Source of the DNA: Amorphochlora amoebiformis
Lineage: Eukaryota; Cercozoa; Chlorarachniophyceae
Reading direction: 5' to 3'
Length of the DNA: 64,000 nucleotides
NCBI GenBank assembly: GCA_054601695.1
Contig: BAAHQB010000309.1
Location: 124,001-188,000, forward strand
The notes below the pieces were generated by a model that was given only the letters and a program-made list of their open reading frames with translations, did no database searches and had not been told where the DNA came from. A program made the position numbers and the translations under genes. The number at the start of each line of letters is the position of its first letter. Within the stretch, counting starts at the first letter, position 1. Shown here one piece after another: positions 1-64,000 of the stretch.

Positions 1-500
1 AAACCCAAATCCTTACCGTAACCCTAGCCCTAACCCTAACCCTAACCCTAACCCTCAGCAAAACCCGAATCCTTACCATAACCCTAGCCCTAACCCTAAC
101 CCTAACCCTAACCCTAACCCTAACCCTACCCTAACCTTAACCGTTTTGTCATTTCTGGGGTACCCTTACGCGAACCTAACCCTAACCCTAACCCTAACCC
201 TAACCCTAACCCTAACCCTAACCCTAACCCTAACCCTAACCCTACCCTAACCTTAACCGTTTTGTCATTTCTGGGGTACCCTTACGCGAACCTAACCCAA
301 ACCCTAACCCTAACCCTAACCCTAACCCTAACCCTAACCCTAACCCTAACCCTAACCCTACCCTAACCTTAACCGTTTTGTCATTTCTGGGGTACCCTTA
401 CGCGAACCTAACCCAAACCCTAACCCTAACCCTAACCCTAACCCTAACCCTAACCCTAACCCTAACCCTAACCCTAACCCTAACCCTACCCTAACCTAAA
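1..500. repeat. interstitial CCCTAA telomeric arrays with a 116-bp higher-order unit
   Basis: Four CCCTAA arrays are separated by a unique word starting CCGTTTTGTCATTTCTGGGG at 141, 257 and 373, a 116-bp period. The first 120 bp are more degenerate. The block directly precedes the 504-536 exon of the DUF455 gene, so it is probably intronic rather than a chromosome end. Confidence 0.9.
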
Positions 501-503
501 TAG

Positions 504-5462
<4,959 letters not shown>

Positions 5463-6007
5463 TAGAGTCGAAGTTCCGCTCCGTCGGCCTCTAGAGCTCT
5501 TATTGATGCTGCCGATAATTTATAACCTAAGATTTTACAGAAATGTGATTAACACACTAGCAACATTTCAGTTCAATTGCAATAAAGAAAAAACATCCAG
5601 AATATACTGTGATACGTCTTAATCACCGGATATTTGCTGAAGATTTTATATATGCATATATACATCCTACTACTGGTACATACTAGATATAACCGTAGTA
5701 GTATAATCATTGAATGATTACTGTAGATACTAGACTAGTAGACATAAATTGTCACTCATGCACGGAGCCACATATATCTATGAGTACATGTAGTTGAGGT
5801 TTGACGCTTTCCAAATCAAGCGGACTGCAACTTGACGATAGACCCAAAGACCTCCAACATAAAATCTGGATCGAACTTTAACTTTGTGGAACGAATAAGT
5901 ACCACGTGGACATGTATGTACATGTACAGCATGCGCCACTGGGAGTGCCCTCATTGACTCTCTTGCAGACGGTGTCGCGGCAGATTCTGGGTTCAGGACT
6001 AAGATGA
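5463..6007. other. intergenic, no gene seen
   Basis: Mixed-composition DNA between the convergent DUF455 and HIG1 stop codons. It must hold both 3' ends. No open exon with usable splice sites was found. Confidence 0.5.
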
Positions 6008-6409
6008 TTACCTACGCCTCGACAAGTCGATATCGCGATCGGGCGCCCTGTTCTTCCCGTCGCTACCAGAAATACCCATCAGCGCCATTCCTCCTAGAAA
6101 GGCGATGAGAGTTCCTTGGGCCAGAATACGAGCTGGAAAAATATAAAAATCTGCAATTCAGTCGATGATTGAGTGAGGACGGGTGATGTGACTACCGCGG
6201 GCCATTCGGATGGTTGTGTTGGCGTTTGGCCTGTAAAATTTGAAGAGAGCTACGCCTCCCGCAACAGCCGTCCCGAACATCGCTGGAAACACAGGTTAAA
6301 GTGAATATTTCGCATGGAAAAGTCTGAAGAAGACAGTTAGTGACCTACCCAATGGAATGGTGGCGCTGTCTTTGTTGGTTTTCTTTATCTTGGCATGAAT
6401 GTTATCCAT
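6008..6409 (-). CDS. HIG1-domain protein, 90 aa
   Basis: Three exons on the minus strand: 6349-6409, 6196-6282 and 6008-6132, with introns of only 66 and 63 bp and canonical GT-AG sites. The start is the ATG at 6409 (MDNIHAKIKKTNKDSATIPL). Two glycine-rich hydrophobic segments follow, AMFGTAVAGGVALFKF and TLIAFLGGMALMGI, flanking the family signature (R-M-A-R-A-R-I-L-A-Q-G) seen in hypoxia-induced HIG1/Rcf1 proteins. These are small two-span proteins of the mitochondrial inner membrane that associate with respiratory complexes III and IV; that role is known for the family and inferred here. The tail SGSDGKNRAPDRD is polar. The gene lies head to head with the ubiquitin-P1 gene, 413 bp apart. 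Its compact introns lack AT or telomeric repeats, in sharp contrast to its neighbours. Confidence 0.85.
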
Positions 6410-6822
6410 GGTTGTGGCTTCGAGTTTTGGAAGTCTGGGTTCCTGGCGTCGTCGGATGTAAGATTGTGAAGGGTATAACAGTTGAAAGACTATCAGTATT
6501 TCAGGCAAAATCAGCAAATCCCGCCACCCAAACCGCCATATTTAGAATAATATGTAAGATATCGAATAGATTTTATATCTAATATTGCCTTCTTTCAACG
6601 TGACAATTCATCGTGACGGGTTGACCGACTTTTCCCGAAAAATCGGCGAATTAGAACTAAATCAATTTCGCGGGTGCCCAATTTCTCCGATCGACGGGCC
6701 TACAGCTCAAACCCAAGCCCGCAAGGACTTACCAAGCCGTCCCCTCCCCCCTCCACAACCCCCCAACAAAGTAGAAGAGAAAGAGGCCCCCGCCTTATTT
6801 TCTAGAAATAAAAATTCGGAAT
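6410..6822. promoter_or_regulatory. bidirectional intergenic region HIG1 / ubiquitin-P1
   Basis: The 413 bp between the start codons of two divergent genes hold mixed-composition DNA without AT or telomeric repeats, ending in a CCCC-rich stretch near 6740-6770. Both promoters must lie here. I see no convincing TATA box or other specific motif. Confidence 0.5.
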
Positions 6823-12079
<5,257 letters not shown>

Positions 12080-12086
<7 letters not shown>

Positions 12087-12240
12087 GCGCGCTATTACTA
12101 CGGTTAGCCTAGCACCACATGCCATTACTACGGCTATCTCGAGTATTACTACGGTTAGCCTAGCGAGTAAGCGCGCTATTACTACGGTTAGCCTAGCACC
12201 ACATGCCATTACTACGGTATTATTACGGTTAGCTTAAGTC
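12080..12240. repeat. 82-bp duplication after ubiquitin-P1
   Basis: The segment starting GAGTAAGCGCGCTATTAC, which includes the last codons of the gene, is repeated at about 12081 and 12163, with further partial TTACTACGGTTAGCC words. Confidence 0.85.
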
Positions 12241-12523
12241 AGTGTGATTACTAGGGCTATCGAGTGAGCGGATGTGTATGTATCTCGCATGTCATCAATA
12301 TCACTGTCAATTAATCCTAATTGATGACGAAAACAAGTTGGGTTAGGGTTAGGGTTAGGGTTAGGGTTAGGGTTAGAACTTCTGTTAAGTACTGAGCGTA
12401 GATCTCGAAGATACAGCTAGACAGTCTAGACAGTACATAGTGGTCTTAGATACACTGGTGTTATTACACTAGCTCGTATCTAGAGAAACTATTTTCAAAC
12501 ATGTAGACACATATGTACAAATA

Positions 12524-12566
<43 letters not shown>

Positions 12567-13055
12567 AGATATATATATATATATATACATATATACTAGT
12601 ATAACGTATAATATATAATATATAATATTATATTACCATATACTCCAATATGATATTATATACATACACGTAGATTAATGACAGAACTTATATATACATA
12701 TATAAGCGCATGCTGATAAGTTGAACAGTGATAACGGTACCCACTGGCGTTAGTACCCCCTGGATATTTTCCGATATATCTTATATATTCTACATTCTCC
12801 CTTCGATCATCCCGGATTATACTCGGTTATAGGGGTCTCTGTGCTGTCACTTATCTGGACTCATACAGTCCAGCCGCCTATCGCGACTTAACCGACTGAT
12901 CATGGATATCACTCACTGGCATACATCTAGTACATGTTTGTGCATATTTTATCGGCGAAGTAATATGTCTTAAGTTATATTAGCTTATACAGTGTACATA
13001 TATGCTTTTACTAGACATATGTAATTATATATCTAGTATATATACTAGATATATA

Positions 13056-13097
<42 letters not shown>

Positions 13098-13100
13098 GAT
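12241..13100. other. intergenic, no gene seen
   Basis: Mixed AT-rich DNA with a short TTAGGG array (12337-12376). No exon with consistent phase was found. Confidence 0.5.
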
Positions 13101-13850
13101 CTTATGACTTAATTAGCCTTATTTAGACTAACAGCATTGATATCAAGAGTGATTATAATTAATTTGAATACCGCTCTTATGACTTAATTCGCCTTATTTA
13201 GACTAATAGCATTGACATCTAGAGTAATAATAATTAATTTGAATACCGCTCTTATGACTTAATTCGCCTTATTTAGGCTAATAGCATTGATATCTAGAGT
13301 AATAATAATTAATTTGAATACCGCTCTTATGACTTAATTCGCCTTATTTAGGCTAATAGCATTGATATCAAGAGTAATAATAATTAATTTGAGTACCGAT
13401 CTTATGACTTAATTCGCCTTATTTAGGCTAATAGCATTGACATCTAGAGTAATAATAATTAATTTGAATACCGCTCTTATGACTTAATTCGCCTTATTTA
13501 GGCTAGTAGCATTGACATCTAGAGTAATAATAATTAATTTGAATACCGCTCTTATGACTTAATTCGCCTTATTTAGGCTAATAGCATTGATATCAAGAGT
13601 AATAATAATTAATTTGAATACCGCTCTTATGACTTAATTCGCCTTATTTAGACTAGTAGCATTGATATCAAGAGTAATAATAATTAATTTGATTACCGAT
13701 CTTATGACTTAATTCGCCTTATTTAGGCTAATAGCATTGATATCTAGAGTGATAATAATTAATTTGAATACCGCTCTTATGACTTAATTCGCCTTATTTA
13801 GGCTAGTAGCATTGATATCAAGAGTGATAATAATTAATTTGAATACCGCT
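13101..13850. repeat. 75-bp satellite, ten copies
   Basis: Units starting CTTATGACTTAATTCGCC recur at 13101, 13176, 13251 and every 75 bp to 13776 with few substitutions. It lies between the convergent ubiquitin-P1 and FtsJ-type genes. Confidence 0.97.
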
Positions 13851-13898
13851 CGTACTAGTCGTACTAGATTGTAATTCAGAGCCTTCTAGCCAATCATT

Positions 13899-22684
<8,786 letters not shown>

Positions 22685-22904
22685 TGAAATTCAAGAAAAT
22701 TGGATTACCCGGTAGTACCGGATAGTACCCGTTACTCCCCAGTAATACCGGGATTCTTGGGTACCCTCCGGAAAGATCTCGAAGGTTCTCGAACAGTTCT
22801 GGATAGTTCCTGAAATTCGGTTAAATTCTGAGAAAGTTTATGCGCTTACTGTGCTATACCGAACTACTGGGCGAACGCAATATATATATATATATGTATA
22901 TGTA

Positions 22905-22944
<40 letters not shown>

Positions 22945-23101
22945 TATATTATTTCTATTCGTATATGTAGTATATTATATATATATATATATATATATAT
23001 GCATATTATATATATGTGTAATACATAAATGTTGATGTAGATATATATATATATATGCGTTACAAATATATATATATATATATTATATATATGTATATAT
23101 G

Positions 23102-23132
<31 letters not shown>

Positions 23133-23163
23133 TACATATTATATATATATATATATATATTAC

Positions 23164-23199
<36 letters not shown>

Positions 23200-23313
23200 C
23201 ATATATGTATATATATTAATATATATATATATATATATATATTAATATGTATATATATATATAATATAATATATATATATATATATATCTGTAAATATGT
23301 ATGCATACACACG

Positions 23314-23346
<33 letters not shown>

Positions 23347-23367
23347 TTATACATATATATACATACA

Positions 23368-23436
<69 letters not shown>

Positions 23437-23929
23437 GTATATTCACATAGAATACATACCTTAACCCTAAGAACATCCAATCTATCCCGAAGGCCCGGAG
23501 AAATCTCCGAGAAATTTCTCCGAATTTTCACTGGAATTTCTCCGAAATCTCTCCGAAGTTTCTCGGAATTTTCTCTTGACTGCCCACGTGATTGTCTACG
23601 TCGACGCTTCTCTGCCCGCCGGAGACTACGTTAGGGTTAGGGTTAGGGTTTGGTTAGGGTTAGCGTTAGATTTAGGGTTAGGGTTAGGGTTAGGGTTAGG
23701 GTTAGGGTTAGAGTTAGGGTTAGGGTTAGGGTTGGGGAAGATCAAGGTTTGGGTTTAAATAAGGTTTAGGGTAACGCTTAACTCTAACCCTACACCTTAA
23801 TCCTAACCCTTTCTGTAACTGAAGACCTAACCCTAACCCTAACCCTAACCCTAACCCTAACGCTAATCCTAACCCTAACTCTAACGCTAATCCTAACCCT
23901 AACCTTAACCCTAACCCTAACCCGGCTAA
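22685..23929. other. intergenic between methyltransferase and PH-like genes
   Basis: 22690-22880 is non-repetitive CCGG-rich DNA and likely holds the methyltransferase promoter. It is followed by AT arrays, a run of TTTCTCCGAA-type words (23490-23580), then TTAGGG (23630-23755) meeting CCCTAA (23785-23930). No gene seen. Confidence 0.5.
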
Positions 23930-27676
<3,747 letters not shown>

Positions 27677-27957
27677 ATATCTCTCGGTGGATATTAAATA
27701 TATCAGATGTATAATCTGAGCCAACAACCTAATAATAATTTATCGGACACGTGTTCCACAATTATGTCACCCAGACATGTCACAAATATCGGGTCAAATC
27801 CACACTACCCATCTTTGGCTATCAATCTCACGTATCTATTCTCCCCGTCTCTCATCTCTTCCCTCTCCAGCTCTTTTAGTATAAACCCCCCCCCCTTACT
27901 CTCTCCTGAAATCCGAGACCGAAAAGTTAAAGAAAATTGAAAAAAAGGCGGTAGTTT
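27677..27957. promoter_or_regulatory. bidirectional intergenic region PH-like / fumarate reductase
   Basis: A 281-bp stretch between two divergent starts, of mixed composition with pyrimidine-rich tracts and a poly-C run near 27890. No specific motif is evident. Confidence 0.4.
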
Positions 27958-45580
<17,623 letters not shown>

Positions 45581-45630
45581 TGCTCAACCTATATCTAGAT
45601 ACCAAATATATACAATTCCAAATGTATGAA

Positions 45631-45665
<35 letters not shown>

Positions 45666-45715
45666 GTCAAGAATGTCGATCTCAAACAACACTGTTAGTG
45701 CTCAACCCACATGAA

Positions 45716-45754
<39 letters not shown>

Positions 45755-46377
45755 GTCAAGAATGTCGATCTCAAACAACACTGTTAGTGCTGAACCTATA
45801 TCTGGATACCAAATATATACAATTCACAAATACATGAATGCGCATATATATATATATATATGTAGTAATATATGTATAATATCTAGATATGTATAAAATA
45901 AATATATAGAGCTGCAAGATATCGGAACCTTAATGTTAACTGTAATCATTGCGTTCTAGTCTACCACACGCAGTAGTCGATCAATGATTATCAACTGCTC
46001 TCTACCATAACAGTGAATATTCATCAGTCTTAAGTCAATTACAAGACTGTAAGCGATAATGTTTCTTGTAACTGGAGTAATTGCAACTACTAGTACAAAA
46101 TTATGAATCGCATACTAAACTTGAGTTACATCATCATCAAAAGCACTTTTCCAGCATTTCGACTAGTCTGGCTGACGTTAGTCTCGACTACATGTAATAG
46201 TATTACACTTGACTGTCGAAATCTAGGAAATATAGTCTGATAGTACTCTCACATTCTCTGTAGCCCTTGACTTCAGAAGAATTCCACAAGATTCCACAGA
46301 GGATTCCACAAGATCATGACTTGATATTTCACATTCATAATGCGATATCTAGATATCTAGATATCCGTAGCTAAGAG
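45581..46377. other. intergenic, tail copies of fumarate reductase last exon
   Basis: 45660-45712 and 45752-45800 copy the 3' end of the last exon (TCTGTCAAGAATGTCGATCT) including the stop region. The rest, 45900-46377, is mixed sequence without a recognisable gene; both convergent 3' ends fall here. Confidence 0.6.
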
Positions 46378-60389
<14,012 letters not shown>

Positions 60390-60555
60390 CTCGGAGTTTT
60401 CGCGCGAGTCTCTGGAGAACCTTTCTGATAATCCCGGCATTACCAGATAATTACCGGGATTCCCCGGGGATTTCATTGGACGTTACGCCCGGATTTTGTT
60501 GTCGCGACTTCCAGATTCTAGACTTCAAGCTAGCGTATCCTCAACAAGCAACACC
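60390..60555. promoter_or_regulatory. bidirectional promoter CLP1 / cofilin
   Basis: Only 166 bp separate the CLP1 and cofilin start codons. The stretch around 60430-60475 contains C/G-rich near-palindromic words (ACCGGGATTCCCCGGGGATT) related to words upstream of the FtsJ-type gene near 22740-22760. No TATA box is seen. Confidence 0.5.
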
Positions 60556-60972
60556 ATGTCCGGTATCAAGGTTTCCAAGAAAGCTTTCTCCGCCTTTGAA
60601 GAGATGAAGAAGAAGCGCACCCACAAGTTCCTCATCTTTGGCATTTCCAAAGAAAAGGTTGAGGTGACCGATGCCAAGAGCGGTGATGCCAAGACCAATC
60701 CCACCTTCGAGACGTTCGTCAAAGCTCTCTGCAAACCCAAGACCCCTGCCTGGGGAGTTATCGACTATGAAAAGAAGATGAAGGATGGATCCATCCGGTG
60801 CAAGATCGTTTACGTCTCCTGGTGCCCTGATGACTGCTCCGTTCGAAGCAAGATGTTGCATGGATCTACCACCAACACCATCAAATCGAAGCTTGGTCTC
60901 GACAAGGGTGTCCAGGCTTCCGTCCCTGGTGAGTGCGAGGAGTCCATTGTTGAGGGCCTTGTCACCAAGTAA
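60556..60972 (+). CDS. cofilin / actin-depolymerising factor, 138 aa, intronless
   Basis: A single uninterrupted frame of 139 codons from ATG 60556 (in context CAACACC-ATG) to TAA 60972. It begins MSGIKVSKKAFSAFEEMKKK, with the conserved N-terminal serine/glycine and a helix typical of ADF/cofilin. The middle DGSIRCKIVYVSWCPDDCSV carries the family's F/Y-I-x-W-x-P-D core, and RSKMLHGSTTNTIKSKLG is the long actin-binding helix. The length matches the family (about 135-145). Cofilin binds and severs actin filaments in the cytoplasm. An upstream in-frame ATG at 60496 exists but would add non-conserved residues. The codon use is GC-richer than the surrounding DNA, and this is the only intronless gene in the window. 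Confidence 0.97.
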   Translation: MSGIKVSKKAFSAFEEMKKKRTHKFLIFGISKEKVEVTDAKSGDAKTNPTFETFVKALCKPKTPAWGVIDYEKKMKDGSIRCKIVYVSWCPDDCSVRSKMLHGSTTNTIKSKLGLDKGVQASVPGECEESIVEGLVTK

Positions 60973-61309
60973 GCCTGCTGCCGGTCCATCTAGATGTGAG
61001 ATATGACACAAGCTATGATGGAGAACTAGATGTCGGATACTGAGCTGTACTATCTTGCTACCTGCGTGAGAGGCCACAACTTGTTGCTTTAAAAATTCTT
61101 TAGAAATGGTTGATACCAGACAATTGCATACGACAGGTGCCTGTGAAATTTAATCACATTACTTTGTAAAAACTCAGTCTGAGTCTGCATCTATGTAAAT
61201 GATAATTCAGTAATGTCTATGCACTTCCAGACTAGGCTTTAGTCTCTCTCTCTCTCTATATGTATGTATTGTATAATATTAAATTTATATTATAATAATT
61301 TATCTTATC

Positions 61310-61353
<44 letters not shown>

Positions 61354-61411
61354 TAGATATATATACTAGATATATCTAGTATACACTACATATAACATAT
61401 CTGTATATATT

Positions 61412-61456
<45 letters not shown>

Positions 61457-61760
61457 ATAATTTTATATATATATATATATATATGTATATACTAGATATA
61501 GACTGATAGATGGTCTAGATGGTATTAGATACTAGACCATAGCCTAGAATACAGATAGCTAAGCATCGATCATCTATTTACTAGATTTAATGTGTTATAC
61601 TAGTTATAAACTTTTATGTAACTTGTATACTAGAATTGTATTAACACATATTGTATTGTAAATTATCATGGACTTGGTATGAGAAGAGATCTTAGAGTCT
61701 ATTCTTGACTAGCTCTGAGGATATATGGCCGTAATTATGCATATATATATATATATATAT

Positions 61761-61798
<38 letters not shown>

Positions 61799-62383
61799 AT
61801 TGTATATCTACTAAAATATAGCTCACTGTATACACATATCTGCTTTTGCAATTTGAAATCAAGTTTTAATGGAGTGCGGAGTGTATACACTAGTTTCTCA
61901 CTGATAAATCTGCATGATACATTGTGGTTCGTGATTACTTGGGCAGAGAATTTGTTTCCATACATGGTTTGATTTTCGGAAGCAAGTGATGACGTAAATA
62001 TCTTCAGAAATATCATCTGCACAGCGCACTCTCCTCCAACAGCGACGTAAATATCTTCAGAAATATCATCTGCACAGCGCACTCTACAAAGCTCCTACAG
62101 CACCGACTTCGCAACTAGCAGCCTGTGTGCACAAGGGTTGTGGAAATATCTCATTGGATGTGAATCGTGGCTTTCCCCCTTCGTCGAATTTCGAACGATT
62201 CGCCCCTGCAACCACGCGAAACGGGATGGTCTAATCTTTCGTTGTGTGTCGAGATATTTAATATATGAATATCCCTATATCTTATTTAGATATCCTAATA
62301 TGTGACACGCGGCGGCGTTTCACTTTGGCACACGTGGCTGACATTAGGCAATAACTCCAGAACTGATTTGACCACCACCAACG
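60973..62383. other. intergenic, no gene seen
   Basis: Mixed AT-rich DNA after cofilin with AT arrays (61320-61350, 61410-61490). A 55-bp direct duplication (GACGTAAATATCTTCAGAAA at 61990 and 62044) is present. The last 250 bp should hold the promoter of the RS-rich gene. Confidence 0.5.
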
Positions 62384-63490
62384 ATGTCCGTTCGAAACAT
62401 GTGGGCTCGTTTGCGCGGGCACGTGCTTTCCAGCTCCGAGGTAAATTTACCCCCCCCCCCTTGTATCTGAGTGAAATCGCGTAGAAAATGGTATCAATCA
62501 AGTTGGATAAAATTGTCCCGTTCGGTCACACTTTTTCAGCGGAAAATGGAGCCTGAGTCGCCGACTGCAAACCGAAACCCCATCGCGGTCGAAAGGTACT
62601 CTTCTTTTCGCCCTATATCTAGCCTCTCTTACCTCTCCAAACCCACACACATATACTATCAGGAAGAATTCTGGAGCACGAAGTCCAATTTCGAGGTGAA
62701 ATTGACAGCGTTTGGCATGAGAGACTAGACCACGTGTCAATGATATTTTCCTTCCGTTACTTTGTCATGATCTCGGCCTGACATATTGGGGACCGGATGG
62801 GTATGTAGGGCTTATACCAAGGATGGTCAATTGCGTTCGCTGACACCTGGCCATCGCTATCTTACAAGGCATAAGGTGGGATACATCTAATTTCGGATCC
62901 GTTCTCTTTTTCTTCCCGTGATATTGACTGTTTATGTGCGTCGAAACTCTCAGGAGAATATGAAGAATATGGCGACAGATTTGGAGGTCGTCATGTCAGC
63001 CATTCGGATGCGTCGTGCACGATCTCGGTGATTTCCTGCAAACAACAGCATCAACTTTTCGTCAACTAACTGCAGCCTATCTCAGCTCTCGATCTCGCTC
63101 CCCCCGACCGCAGTTCGAGTTCCCCCATCGACTCCCAAAGCGTCAAAGGACATCCGGTAAAGCAAATCTGAAGCGCAATCCTTCATGGTCTAATTCCGTC
63201 TCAAAACCCAGGCCCGGATAGCAATCCCCCGTCGGCTGCGGGTACCCCCCTTACTGGTCCGATTCCAGCTGAAAATCCAGACCCAAAAAACAATCCTCCG
63301 TCGATGCAGAGTACCCCTTTGAATGATGGGGGTCTCATGGTGGAAGAATCGTTTGAGTTGGCCGATGTAGGATTGGGGTTAGGATTACCGGGATAGTGGT
63401 GTTTAGGGTGGTTTGGTAGGTTTTATGTCTGTTTTGCTTCCAGTCCTCTTTCTCTTTAAATAATTCATTTTTTCATGATATATATATCTA

Positions 63491-63522
<32 letters not shown>

Positions 63523-63552
63523 CATATATATATATATATATATAGAGATAAC

Positions 63553-63627
<75 letters not shown>

Positions 63628-63771
63628 ATTGCATAGACGAATGTAGGAATTTTGTTCTTACACACATACAAATCCACACATATAGGGTGAGGAGCCTGAA
63701 AACCCCACTGCAGCATCGGCCGCGGAATTAATTTCAACGCCAAATCTGCGGCCCAGAAGCACTCGATCCAG
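62384..63771 (+). CDS. RS-rich nuclear-type protein, 5' part, runs off window
   Basis: Eight exons in consistent phase: 62384-62440, 62540-62595, 62663-62695, 62809-62875, 62954-63027, 63086-63156, 63212-63366, 63686-63771; the last ends in a GT donor and the gene continues past the window. The start is MSVRNMWARLRGHVLSSSE. Readable parts include SPTANRNPIAVERKNSGARS, SLTPGHRYLTRHK, an arginine-serine run RRARSRSRSRSPRPQ followed by PHRLPKRQR (a nuclear-localisation-like cluster), and a proline-rich 23-residue tandem pair (GPDSNPPSAAGTPLT and NPDPKNNPPSMQSTPLN). No family is recognised; RS and basic clusters suggest a nuclear, perhaps RNA-related protein, but that is inference. Most introns are 50-110 bp and of mixed sequence, the last (319 bp) contains an AT array. 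Confidence 0.62.
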
Positions 63772-63956
63772 GTTTAACCAGAGAGAGCTAGATAGAGCTA
63801 GATTTACAGCTAGTCAAGAGGAGAGAGGGGAAGTATAAATCGGAAGGAAGGGGGGAGAGCCGTGAAAGCTGGAATGAGTCAAGTGAGGGGTATATAATAT
63901 ATTCATATACATATATATATATATATATATATACATATATATAATATAATAATATA

Positions 63957-63992
<36 letters not shown>

Positions 63993-64000
63993 ATACATAA

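Noticed and set aside
1-500. Chromosome end / true telomere at the left edge
   Set aside because: A DUF455 exon starts at 504 and its upstream exons are missing, and similar arrays recur through the whole window, so the block is better read as intronic.
60390-60476. Upstream in-frame ATG for CLP1 at 60476
   Set aside because: It would add a non-conserved stretch translating promoter-like CCGG-rich DNA; the ATG at 60389 gives a CLP1-like length.

Overview
This is a eukaryotic nuclear window in which coding sequence is chopped into many tiny exons separated by introns made almost wholly of two simple repeats: (AT)n and telomere-type TTAGGG/CCCTAA. By joining exons across GT-AG (occasionally GC-AG) sites with consistent phase I could read nine genes, about 104 exons and about 6.9 kb of coding DNA (roughly 11% of the window). 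Most of the long open frames in this DNA (YIYIYI, GLGLGL, ERERER) are translations of repeats and not genes. A divergent ubiquitin moiety fused to ribosomal protein P1 points to a chlorarachniophyte alga (Rhizaria), the group from which I recall such fusions being described; the rest of the content (CLP1, cofilin, HIG1, FtsJ, fumarate reductase) fits a nuclear genome but does not fix the species.

Layout: 504-5462 (+) 3' part of a DUF455 ferritin-like gene, preceded by telomeric arrays; 6008-6409 (-) a compact HIG1-domain gene; 6823-12086 (+) ubiquitin-P1 fusion, 11 exons; 12087-13898 intergenic with a 75-bp satellite; 13899-22684 (-) FtsJ-type RNA 2'-O-methyltransferase, 16 exons; 23930-27676 (-) a PH-like protein, 7 exons, weaker call; 27958-45580 (+) a soluble fumarate-reductase flavoprotein, 32 exons over 17.6 kb; 46378-60389 (-) CLP1 RNA kinase / cleavage factor, 20 exons over 14 kb; 60556-60972 (+) intronless cofilin; 62384 to the right edge (+) an RS-rich protein with ordinary short introns, cut off by the window end. 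Gene pairs HIG1/ubiquitin-P1, PH-like/fumarate reductase and CLP1/cofilin are divergent with short shared promoters.

The most unusual biology is in the introns. (1) Telomeric repeats themselves provide splice sites: ten introns end in CCCTAG, one base from CCCTAA, and several start GTAACCCTAA; one 53-bp intron is essentially pure telomeric repeat. (2) Many introns contain decayed partial copies of the neighbouring exon with a polarity rule: copies upstream of the real exon carry its 5' part and acceptor, copies downstream carry its 3' part and donor. This suggests introns grow by tandem duplication of exon edges between AT arrays, with the exon-proximal splice site kept in use. (3) A short dispersed element is attached in fixed orientation to TTAGGG arrays. 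The genes are unrelated in pathway; there is no operon-like logic. All exon models come from reading the sequence by eye and need transcript confirmation.
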